A DNA stretch of 64,000 nt from positions 62,001-126,000 of the forward strand of contig NZ_PJJP01000034.1 in the NCBI RefSeq assembly GCF_002929555.1, in the 5' to 3' direction. This document shows, piece after piece, positions 1 through 7,688 of the stretch (its first letter is position 1; each line of letters starts with the position of its first letter). The notes below the pieces were generated by a model. That model had not been told where the DNA came from. It ran no database searches and was given only the letters and a program-made list of their open reading frames with translations. Source of the DNA: Cryobacterium sp. N22 (GTDB lineage Bacteria > Actinomycetota > Actinomycetes > Actinomycetales > Microbacteriaceae). The position numbers and the translations under genes were made by a program.

Positions 1-162
1 CGGCAGCTCGCCCAGCGATGCGGCGACGACGGCGAACTTGGCCCGGCGCTCCTCGTCGGGGTAGTCCAGCAGCAGGGAGGCCGCCATGTGCGCGATCCGG
101 CGGTGCTGGTCGTCGAGCGCGAGAGCGGTCACCCGCCGGGGGGCGAGCTTGGGCATTCTCAT
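1..162 (-). CDS. narJ: Nitrate reductase assembly chaperone NarJ (N-terminal part)
   Basis: Only the first 54 codons are in the window; the gene runs off its left edge. NarJ is the cytoplasmic chaperone that helps insert the molybdenum cofactor into NarG and holds NarGH until it docks on the membrane subunit NarI; it is not part of the final enzyme. The visible N-terminus has the helical stretch AASLLLDYPDEERR typical of the NarJ/TorD-like fold. The ATG at 162 overlaps the narH stop as ATGA, so translation is probably coupled. Identity rests on this short piece together with the narG-narH order; narI is expected beyond the edge. Confidence 0.88.
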   Translation of the reverse strand, partial: MRMPKLAPRRVTALALDDQHRRIAHMAASLLLDYPDEERRAKFAVVAASLGELP

Positions 163-1823
163 GCGGGCGCTCCCGGGCTCTGCTTCGGCGGGAACATGCC
201 CGGAGGCACATTGCCACCGGTCCAGTTGAGCAGGTTGACCCGGCCCGGGGTGGTGGGCTTGGTCTTCTCGCCGCCCTTGCCGGTCATCTCGTTGTAGTTG
301 GACACGGTGCCGGCCAGCGGCATGCCGGGCTCCTGGCCGAACGGTCCGGCGTTCTGGCCGGGTCCGCCCATGCCGGGTCCGCCGTCGGTTTCGAGCGAGC
401 AGGCCAGCTCGTCCAGTTCGCGGGCGGTCTCCACGTGAGCCTTGGGGATCACGTAGCGGTCCTCGTACTTGGCGATGGCGAGCAACCGGTACATGGCTTC
501 CATCGTCGTGCCGGTCATGCCGACGGCGCGGGCGATGCGCTCGTCGGCCGGCTTGCCGAGGTTGATGTCGCGCATGTAGGAGCGCATCGCCGCGAGCTTC
601 TTCAGCGACGCCTCCACCGGTCGCACGTCGCCGGCCGAGAACAGCCCGGCCAGGTACTCCACCGGGATTCGCAGCCGGTCGATGGCGGCGAACAGGGTGC
701 GGGCATCCTCACTGTCTGCTTGTGTGGTGGAGACCACGTCGACCACCGGGGACAGCGGCGGGATGTACCAGACCATGGGCATGGTGCGGTACTCGGGGTG
801 CAGCGGCAGCGCGATCTTGTACTCGGCGATGAGCTTGTAGATCGGGCTGTTCTGAGCCGCGAGGATCCAGTCGTCCTCCATGCCCTCAGCCTTGGCCGCG
901 GCGATGACCTCGGGATCGAACGGGTCGAGGAAGACCCCGCGCTGGGCATCCAGCAGGTCCTGGTCGTTCTCGATCGACGCTGCGGCGAGCACGGCGTCGG
1001 CGTCGTAAAGCATCAGGCCGAGGTAGCGCAGGCGTCCCACGCAGGTCTCGGAGCAGATGGTGGGCTTGCCCTGTTCGATCAGCGGGTAGCAGAGCGTGCA
1101 CTTCTCGGCCTTGCCGGTCTTGTGGTTGAAGTACACCTTCTTGTAGGGGCAGGCGGAGACGCACATGCGCCAGCCGCGGCAGCCGTCCTCGTCGACGAGG
1201 ACGATGCCGTCTTCCTCGCGCTTGTACATGGCGCCGGACGGGCACGCCGCGACGCAGGCGGGGTTGAGGCAGTGCTCGCAGATGCGCGGCAGGTAGAACA
1301 TGAAGGTGTTCTCGAACTCCATCTTCACGTGCTCGCTCATGGTGGCGAGGATGGGGTCGTCAGCGGCGGTCTCCTGCGAGCCACCGAGGTTGTCGTCCCA
1401 GTTACCCGACCACTTGATGTCCATGTTCTTGCCGGTCAGCAGCGACTTGGGCCGAGCGACCGGGCTTTGGGTGCCGGCCGGAGCGGTGGTGAGCATGTCG
1501 TAGTCGTAGGTCCACGGCTCGTAGTAGTCGTCGATCACGGGCAGGTCGGGGTTGTCGAAGATGTGCAGCAGCTTGCTCAGCCGGCCGCCGGCGCGCAGCT
1601 TCAGGCGGCCGCGCTTGGTGCGCACCCAGCCGCCCTTCCACTTCTCCTGGTCTTCGTACTGGCGCGGGTAGCCCACGCCGGGCTTGGTCTCCACGTTGTT
1701 GAACCAGGCGTACTCGACGCCGGTGCGGTTGGTCCAGACCTGCTTGCAGGTCACCGAGCAGGTGTGACAGCCGATGCATTTGTCGAGATTCATGATCATC
1801 GACATTTGAGCCATAACGCGCAT
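159..1823 (-). CDS. narH: Respiratory nitrate reductase beta subunit NarH
   Basis: The 554-residue electron-transfer subunit carries electrons from the haem subunit NarI to the molybdenum site of NarG on the cytoplasmic side of the membrane. Four cysteine clusters are visible: CIGCHTCSVTC near residues 16-26, CEHCLNPACVAACP, CRGWRMCVSACP and CTLCYPL with later cysteines. In the third group a tryptophan replaces one cysteine, as is usual in NarH, giving one [3Fe-4S] beside three [4Fe-4S] clusters. Length is a little above the family norm (about 510-520). The chosen ATG follows AGGAGG by 11 nt and sits directly after the narG stop; an ATG nine bases further in is possible. Same operon as narG and narJ. 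Confidence 0.97.
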   Translation of the reverse strand: MRVMAQMSMIMNLDKCIGCHTCSVTCKQVWTNRTGVEYAWFNNVETKPGVGYPRQYEDQEKWKGGWVRTKRGRLKLRAGGRLSKLLHIFDNPDLPVIDDYYEPWTYDYDMLTTAPAGTQSPVARPKSLLTGKNMDIKWSGNWDDNLGGSQETAADDPILATMSEHVKMEFENTFMFYLPRICEHCLNPACVAACPSGAMYKREEDGIVLVDEDGCRGWRMCVSACPYKKVYFNHKTGKAEKCTLCYPLIEQGKPTICSETCVGRLRYLGLMLYDADAVLAAASIENDQDLLDAQRGVFLDPFDPEVIAAAKAEGMEDDWILAAQNSPIYKLIAEYKIALPLHPEYRTMPMVWYIPPLSPVVDVVSTTQADSEDARTLFAAIDRLRIPVEYLAGLFSAGDVRPVEASLKKLAAMRSYMRDINLGKPADERIARAVGMTGTTMEAMYRLLAIAKYEDRYVIPKAHVETARELDELACSLETDGGPGMGGPGQNAGPFGQEPGMPLAGTVSNYNEMTGKGGEKTKPTTPGRVNLLNWTGGNVPPGMFPPKQSPGAPA

Positions 1824-4800
1824 TTAGTACTCAACCTCCTGGCTGCGTCGACGGATCACGGTGACCTCGTCGCGTTGGTTCCCGGTCGGGCCGAGGTAGT
1901 TGAAAGCGAATGAAAGTTGGGCATAGCCGCCGATCAGGTGGCTGGGTTTGAGCAGGATGCGGGTGAGCGAGTTGTTGGTGCCACCGCGCAGTCCGCTGGT
2001 CTCCGCGACGGGCACGTTGATGGTGCGGTCCTTCGCGTGGTACATGTACACGGTGCCCTCAGGCATCCGGTGCGAGACGATCGCCCGGGCCACGACGACG
2101 CCGTTGCGGTTGTAGGACTCGATCCACTCGTTGTCGCGCACGCCGATCTTGTCGGCGTCCTGCGGCGACATCCAGATGGTGGGTCCGCCGCGGGAAAGCG
2201 AGAGCATCAACAGGTTGTCCTGGTATTCGGAGTGGATCGACCACTTGGAGTGCGGGGTGAGGTAACGCACGGCCACCTCGGCACGGCCCTTCGAGCCGGG
2301 CGCCCCCGTCGACTTCGTCGACCCGACGATCGAGTCGTCGAAGAGACGGTGCATGTCCAGCGGTGGCCGGTAGATCGGCAGCTGCTCGCCGAGCTCGATC
2401 ATCCAGTCGTGGTCGAGGTAGAAGTGTTGCCGCCCGGTGAGGGTGTGCCACGGTTTGAGGTGTTCGACGTTGATGGTGAAGGCGCTGTACCGGCGACCGC
2501 CGTGCTCGCTGCCCGACCATTCCGGCGAGGTGAGCACCGGAACCGGCGCGCCCTGCACATCCTTGAAGGTGAACCGGCGGCCCTCGTTGTCGCTGGCCAG
2601 GTGCGCGAGCTTCTGCCCGGTGCGCTCCTCGAGCTGGCGGAAGCCCTGGGTGCCGAGGCGGCCGTTGGTGGTGCCGGAGAACGCGAGCACCATCTCGCAG
2701 GCGTGGATGTCGGTGGCCAGCTTGGGCCGGCCGGCCGCGGGTCCGGACTCGACGAGGCCGTTCTTGGTGCCGAGGTACTCGATCTCCTTGTCGGGGTCGT
2801 ACTTGACGCCCTTGATGGTCATGCCGAGCTTGGCGGTGAGCGGGCCGAGCGCGCCCAGCTGCGCGGCGAAGGCGGGGTAGTCACGTTCCACCACGACCAG
2901 CCTGGGCATGGTGATGCCGGGGATCAGGTCGGGGTTCTCCACCACGATGCCGTGCGGGGTGGCCATGGCGTCGGGGGTGTCGTGCATCAGCGGGGTGGCG
3001 ACGAGGTCGCGGCGCACACCGAGGTGCGTCTCGGAGAACTCGGAGACCTTCTGGGCCAGCAGGTGGAAGATGTCGAAGTCGGTCTTGGACTGGAACGGCG
3101 GGTCGATCGCCGGGTTGAACGAGTGGATGAACGGGTGCATGTCCGTGGTCGACAGGTCGTGCTTCTCGTACCAGGTGGCCGGCGGCAGCACCACGTCGCT
3201 GTAGATGGTGGTGGAGGTCATCCGGAAGTCGCTGGTGACCATAAGGTCGAGCTTGCCCTCCGGGGCAGACTCGTGCCACTTCATGGTCTGCGGGCGCTTC
3301 TCCTCCGGGGATTCCGGCGCGCGCACGGCGCTCTGGGCGCCGAGCAGGTGCTTGAGGAAGTACTCGTTGCCCTTGCCCGAGGAGCCGAGGATGTTGGCCC
3401 GCCAGACAACGAGCACCCGGGGGAAGTTCTCCGGTGCGTCAGGGTCTTCGCAGGCGTAGCCGAGGCTGCCGTCCTTGAGCGAATCGACCACGTACTGGGC
3501 CGGCGCGACCCCGGCCTTGTCGGCGTCGTCGACGATGTCGAGCGAGTTGCGGTTGAAGGTGGGGTAGCTGGGCATCCAGCCGCGCTTGGCCGATTCGACC
3601 AGGCAGTCGGCCGTGGTTCGGCCGGTGAAGGTGCCGGTGGCCAGCGGGCTGGCGAGGGTGTCGGCGCTGAGGCCGTCGTAGCGCCACTGGTCGGTGGCGA
3701 GGTACCAGAACGCGGTGCCGATCATGGCGCGCGGCGGGCGCACCCAGTCCAGCGCGAACGCGTACTGCGCTTGGCCGGTGACCGGGCGCACCTTCTCCTG
3801 GCCCACGTAGTGTGCCCAGCCGCCGCCGTTCACGCCCTGGCAGCCGGTCATTGTGGTCAGCGCGAGGAACGCGCGGTAGATGGTGTCGGAGTGGAACCAG
3901 TGGTTGGTGCCGGCACCCATCAGGATCATCGAGCGACCGCCGGAGTCCTCGGCGTTCTGCGCGAACTCCCGGCCGATCCGGGCCGCGGCCGACGCCGGCA
4001 CCGAGGTGATCTCTTCCTGCCAGGCGGGGGTGCCGGGCGAGGAGGCGTCGTCGTAGCCGGTGGGCCAGACGCCGGGCAGGTTCAGCTCATCGCGGCTCAC
4101 GCCGTACTGGGCGAGCAGCAGGTCGAAGACCGTGGTGACCAGCTGGCCGGCCACCGTGCGCACGGGCACGCCGCGGCGGATGACGCCGGCGCCGCCGGTG
4201 TGCTCCTCGCCTTCCTCGCCGGTGAGGGCGGAGACGTCGAAGCGGGGCATGTCGATGGCGGCGCTCCGGCCGTCGTGGTCGGGGCTGTCCGCGATGGAGA
4301 GCAGCGGGTCGACGCCCTCCAGGTCGAGGTTCCACTTGCCGGCGTCGGTTTCGCTGAACCGGTGGCCGAGCGAGCCGTTGGGCACAACCGCGTGGCCGTC
4401 CTGGTCGAGCAGCACCGGCTTGAAGGTGGCGCTGGCGACGGTGGAGGCCGTGTCGGGCAGGGCATCCGCGGTGAGGAACTTGCCGGGCACGTAGGCGTCA
4501 CCACGCGGGGTGAGGGTGATCAGGTAGGCGGAGTCGCTGAACTTCTTCATGTAGTCCACGAACTGCGGGGTGCGCCGGTCGACCAGGAATTCCTTGAGCA
4601 CGACGTGGCCCATGGCCAGGGCGAGGGCGCCGTCGGTGCCGGGGTGCACGGCCAGCCACTCGTCGGCGAACTTGGAGTTGTCGGCGTAGTCGGGCGAGAC
4701 GGTGATGACCTTCTGGCCGCGGTAGCGGGCCTCGACCATGAAGTGCGCGTCGGGGGTGCGGGTCACGGGAACGTTCGAGCCCCACATGATCAGGTAGCTG

Positions 4801-5624
4801 GAGTTCCACCAGTCGGCGGATTCGGGCACATCCGTCTGGTCGCCGAACACCTGCGGACTGGCGACGGGCAGGTCGGCGTACCAGTCGTAGAACGAGAGCA
4901 TGGTGCCGCCGAGCAGGGTGATGAACCGGTTGCCCACCCCGTGCGAGACGATCGACATGGCCGGGATCGGCGAGAAACCGGCGATGCGGTCCGGCCCGTA
5001 CTCCTTGATGGTGTGCACCTGGGCGGCGGCGACGATCTCCGCGGCCTCGTCCCAGCTGGCGCGCACCAGGCCACCCTGACCGCGTGCGCTCTTGTACGCC
5101 TTGGCGCTCTCCGGGTTGCCGGTGACCTCGGCCCAGGCGAGCACCGGGTCGCCGGTGCGAGCCTTGGCGGCGCGGTACAGCTCGAGCAGCACACCGCGCA
5201 CATAGGGGTAGCGCACCCGGTTGGGCGAGTAGGTGTACCAGCTGAACGCGGCGCCGCGGGGGCAGCCGCGGGGTTCGTACTCGGGCGAGTCCGGGCCGAC
5301 GGACGGGTAGTCGGTCTGCTGGGTCTCCCAGGTGATGATGCCGTCCTTGACGTACACCTTCCAGGAGCAGGAGCCCGTGCAGTTCACGCCGTGGGTGGAC
5401 CGCACCTCCTTGTCGTGGGTCCAACGGTCGCGGTAGAACGAGTCGGCGTCGCGGCCGCCCTCGAGGAACAACGAGCGCAGGTCGGGTGAGGTTTCACCGC
5501 GACGCAGGAACCTGCCGAGGTTGAGGATCGAGTCGGTGAGGGGGCCGTCGCTGCCTGCCTTGGCGGACGCCGCCCCGCCAGCTCGGCCGTTTCGTGAAAA
5601 GACAGAATCCTTGAGTGACTTCAC
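1824..5624 (-). CDS. narG: Respiratory nitrate reductase alpha subunit NarG
   Basis: The 1266-residue catalytic subunit reduces nitrate to nitrite at a bis-MGD molybdenum site, using electrons from NarH. The N-terminus has the NarG [4Fe-4S] signature HGVNCTGSCSW (His78, Cys82, Cys86) with a fourth ligand in RGCPRG at Cys121. The segment SFYDWYADLP holds the aspartate that binds molybdenum in NarG enzymes. Length matches the family (about 1240-1260). I chose the GTG at 5624 because AGGAG lies six bases upstream. The 95-bp gap to the regulator upstream, on the same strand, must carry either the nar promoter or a read-through leader. No NarK transporter gene is visible on this side. Confidence 0.98.
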   Translation of the reverse strand: MKSLKDSVFSRNGRAGGAASAKAGSDGPLTDSILNLGRFLRRGETSPDLRSLFLEGGRDADSFYRDRWTHDKEVRSTHGVNCTGSCSWKVYVKDGIITWETQQTDYPSVGPDSPEYEPRGCPRGAAFSWYTYSPNRVRYPYVRGVLLELYRAAKARTGDPVLAWAEVTGNPESAKAYKSARGQGGLVRASWDEAAEIVAAAQVHTIKEYGPDRIAGFSPIPAMSIVSHGVGNRFITLLGGTMLSFYDWYADLPVASPQVFGDQTDVPESADWWNSSYLIMWGSNVPVTRTPDAHFMVEARYRGQKVITVSPDYADNSKFADEWLAVHPGTDGALALAMGHVVLKEFLVDRRTPQFVDYMKKFSDSAYLITLTPRGDAYVPGKFLTADALPDTASTVASATFKPVLLDQDGHAVVPNGSLGHRFSETDAGKWNLDLEGVDPLLSIADSPDHDGRSAAIDMPRFDVSALTGEEGEEHTGGAGVIRRGVPVRTVAGQLVTTVFDLLLAQYGVSRDELNLPGVWPTGYDDASSPGTPAWQEEITSVPASAAARIGREFAQNAEDSGGRSMILMGAGTNHWFHSDTIYRAFLALTTMTGCQGVNGGGWAHYVGQEKVRPVTGQAQYAFALDWVRPPRAMIGTAFWYLATDQWRYDGLSADTLASPLATGTFTGRTTADCLVESAKRGWMPSYPTFNRNSLDIVDDADKAGVAPAQYVVDSLKDGSLGYACEDPDAPENFPRVLVVWRANILGSSGKGNEYFLKHLLGAQSAVRAPESPEEKRPQTMKWHESAPEGKLDLMVTSDFRMTSTTIYSDVVLPPATWYEKHDLSTTDMHPFIHSFNPAIDPPFQSKTDFDIFHLLAQKVSEFSETHLGVRRDLVATPLMHDTPDAMATPHGIVVENPDLIPGITMPRLVVVERDYPAFAAQLGALGPLTAKLGMTIKGVKYDPDKEIEYLGTKNGLVESGPAAGRPKLATDIHACEMVLAFSGTTNGRLGTQGFRQLEERTGQKLAHLASDNEGRRFTFKDVQGAPVPVLTSPEWSGSEHGGRRYSAFTINVEHLKPWHTLTGRQHFYLDHDWMIELGEQLPIYRPPLDMHRLFDDSIVGSTKSTGAPGSKGRAEVAVRYLTPHSKWSIHSEYQDNLLMLSLSRGGPTIWMSPQDADKIGVRDNEWIESYNRNGVVVARAIVSHRMPEGTVYMYHAKDRTINVPVAETSGLRGGTNNSLTRILLKPSHLIGGYAQLSFAFNYLGPTGNQRDEVTVIRRRSQEVEY

Positions 5625-5719
5625 GAAAATCTCCTAGCGCTGCCGGCGCCGCCACGGTCAGCGATGCCCTCTGCGCAAGTCTCGCGAGTGCGGAAAACCG
5701 CTACAACCGCGAAACGCCG

Positions 5720-6391
5720 TTAATAATCGGCGGGAGCGTAAATGACCACCGGGGGCGACGTGTCCGCAGCCAGCGCCGGTTCGAGAACCCGCACCAGCAG
5801 GTCGAGGGTGCAGGTGTCCGGCCCGGCCAGCGGATGCATCCGTTCGGCCCGCAGCGGGCCTTCCGTCTGTTCCAGCAGCGATTTGATCAGGCCGAAGTGC
5901 ACCGTGCACACCTCGGGGTGCAGTTTCACCATCTCGCTGTACGGGCAGTCGTGCAGGTGCACGTGGGTGCCGTCAGGGTCGTGGTCGGAGTCGAAGCCGC
6001 TCGCGTCGAGGTGGTCGTCGAGCGCGTCCATCTGGCATTGGCGCGGGGAGGTGTCGACCGCCTCCAGAGGCAGGAGCTTTCGTACGAGGTCGCCGCGGCG
6101 CTGCGCGGCCTCGGCCTTGGCCGCGCGCACCGAGCCCGGCTCTGCGGTGCCGGCCGCCGCGCTGTAGAGCATGCGGGGACGGCCCTTGGTCTCGCGGGTC
6201 TCCGGCTGGCAGGTGATGAAGCCGTCGTCGACCAGGCGCTGCAGGTGCTCCCTGGCGGTGTTCGGATGCAAACCGGCCGCCTCGGCAAGGTCGCCGACGG
6301 TCATGGTTCCGCGACGCTGCAGGTGCAGGAGCAGCGTGATCCTGCTGATCGAGGCGAGCGTGCGATAACTCGGGGCGGAGCGGGGAACCAT
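5720..6391 (-). CDS. ArsR/SufR-type winged-helix regulator with probable Fe-S site
   Basis: A 223-residue predicted transcription factor. Residues 1-75 form a winged helix (HPNTAREHLQRLVDDGFIT); the C-terminal half has cysteines at 119, 149, 162 and 194, with the C-P-Y...P-E-V-C-x-x-H arrangement of SufR-like proteins (COG2345 group), where such cysteines bind an iron-sulfur cluster. It lies 95 bp upstream of narG on the same strand, so it probably controls nitrate respiration, as the Fe-S regulator ArnR does in corynebacteria; that link is inference from position. I chose the ATG at 6391 rather than an upstream start because CATACT ends seven bases before it (leaderless pattern) and the upstream extension looks non-coding. 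Confidence 0.82.
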   Translation of the reverse strand: MVPRSAPSYRTLASISRITLLLHLQRRGTMTVGDLAEAAGLHPNTAREHLQRLVDDGFITCQPETRETKGRPRMLYSAAAGTAEPGSVRAAKAEAAQRRGDLVRKLLPLEAVDTSPRQCQMDALDDHLDASGFDSDHDPDGTHVHLHDCPYSEMVKLHPEVCTVHFGLIKSLLEQTEGPLRAERMHPLAGPDTCTLDLLVRVLEPALAADTSPPVVIYAPADY

Positions 6392-6551
6392 GGAGCCAAG
6401 TATGCGCCCCCGTGCAGCCTGGCGGTACCCCCTACCCCTGATCGGGGGCCAGTTTTCGCGCACCCGCGGCCGTCGCCCGCCGCCACGACGGGCCGGTTTT
6501 CGTCACGCCGGCCGGGTGGTCGCGGGGCGGGAGGCGCGCTAGGGTCTGCGC

Positions 6552-7553
6552 GTGACGACGGATGAGCACGGGTGCTGCGCGCCCGCACACGAGGTGATGC
6601 ACCCGGCCCGGCCGACCGTGGGTGGACACGAGACCCTGGCGCACCCGGGCGCGGCCCCGTCCCACCACGACCCGGCACCGGTTGCTCCCGATTCACACCG
6701 TCGGCATGACCACGACCAGGCGGTGGTCCCGGCGCAGGCCTTCTCAATGGGCGACGCCGACGGCGCGGGCAACCTCGGCGACGGCGAGACCCCCGTGCAC
6801 GAGGTGCGGCTGGCTGCCTTCTCCATCGACGCGACGACGGTCACCAACGCCGCCTTCGCCCGGTTCGTGGCCGACACCGGGTATCGCACCGAGTCGGAGC
6901 GGTTCGGCTACTCCGCGGTGTTCCACCTCTTATTGCGGGCCGACCTCGACGACGTTGTCGGCCAACCCCCGCAGACACCCTGGTGGTTGGGGGTGCGGGG
7001 CGCCGACTGGGCGCATCCGGCTGGCCCCCGTTCGTCGCTCGACGGGCTGGCCGAGCATCCGGTGGTGCAGGTGAGCTGGAACGACGCGTTGGCCTACTGC
7101 GCCTGGGCGGGGAGGCGGCTGCCGACCGAGGCCGAATGGGAGTGCGCGTCGCGCGGCGGGCTGGCCGGCCGGCGCTACCCGTGGGGCGACGAATGGCACG
7201 AGGGACAGCGCTGCAACATCTGGCAGGGCCGGTTTCCCGCGGTGAACACCCTGGCCGACGGCTGGCTCGGCACGGCCCCGGTGCGGGAGTTCGCGCCGAA
7301 CGGGTACGGCCTCTGGCAGAGCGTCGGCAACGTGTGGGAGTGGTGCTCCGACTGGTGGGCGGAGGGCTACTACGCCAGCTCCCCCGCCGACAACCCGACC
7401 GGGCCGGTGACCGGTGAGCAGCGCTCCATGCGCGGCGGCTCGTACCTCTGCCACGACTCCTATTGCAACCGGTACCGCAACTCAGCCCGGGCCTCCAACA
7501 CCGCGGACTCCGCCGCCGGCAACGTGGGCTTTCGCACCGTCGCCCTGACCTGA
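6552..7553 (+). CDS. Formylglycine-generating enzyme (sulfatase maturase)
   Basis: A 333-residue copper-dependent aerobic formylglycine-generating enzyme. It oxidises the cysteine of a CxPxR motif in sulfatases to formylglycine, the active-site residue. The FGE fold runs from about residue 65 (SMGDADGAGNLGDGETPVHEV) to the end, and RGGSYLCHDSYCNRYR carries the two copper-binding cysteines, C300 and C305, so it should be active. The first 60 residues are a His-rich, poorly conserved extension (GCCAPAHEVMH, HRRHDHD) that may bind metal. The sulfatase downstream has the matching CSPTR motif. GTG at 6552 is preceded by TAGGGT and six bases, fitting a leaderless mRNA; no Shine-Dalgarno is seen. 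Confidence 0.95.
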   Translation: MTTDEHGCCAPAHEVMHPARPTVGGHETLAHPGAAPSHHDPAPVAPDSHRRHDHDQAVVPAQAFSMGDADGAGNLGDGETPVHEVRLAAFSIDATTVTNAAFARFVADTGYRTESERFGYSAVFHLLLRADLDDVVGQPPQTPWWLGVRGADWAHPAGPRSSLDGLAEHPVVQVSWNDALAYCAWAGRRLPTEAEWECASRGGLAGRRYPWGDEWHEGQRCNIWQGRFPAVNTLADGWLGTAPVREFAPNGYGLWQSVGNVWEWCSDWWAEGYYASSPADNPTGPVTGEQRSMRGGSYLCHDSYCNRYRNSARASNTADSAAGNVGFRTVALT

Positions 7554-7571
7554 GAGCCGGGGCCGTCGGCC

Positions 7572-7599
7572 TTGACTCCCCGGGGTGCGGTAATACAGT
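7572..7599 (+). promoter_or_regulatory. Promoter candidate for the sulfatase gene
   Basis: TTGACT (7572-7577), a 16-bp spacer and TACAGT (7594-7599) look like a sigma-70-type promoter, leaving a leader of about 85 nt before the sulfatase ATG. The sulfatase could therefore be expressed apart from the maturase gene 135 bp upstream. Motif reading only. Confidence 0.45.
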
Positions 7600-7688
7600 C
7601 GGTCGCGTCAGCGCTCGCTGGCCCAGCGGCCGTGGCGGGGACGGCCCGATTCCAGTGTGTGGAAACAGAATTGGAAACGGAGAACCCC

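Noticed and set aside
1917..5489. 1190-codon open frame on the plus strand opposite narG
   Set aside because: It is a mirror of the high-GC codon pattern of narG; its translation is rich in Arg, Gly, Val and His with no family motif.
7572..7688. N-terminal extension of the sulfatase by 39 codons
   Set aside because: The extension overlaps the promoter candidate and has no homology feel; GGAG six bases before 7689 supports the later start.
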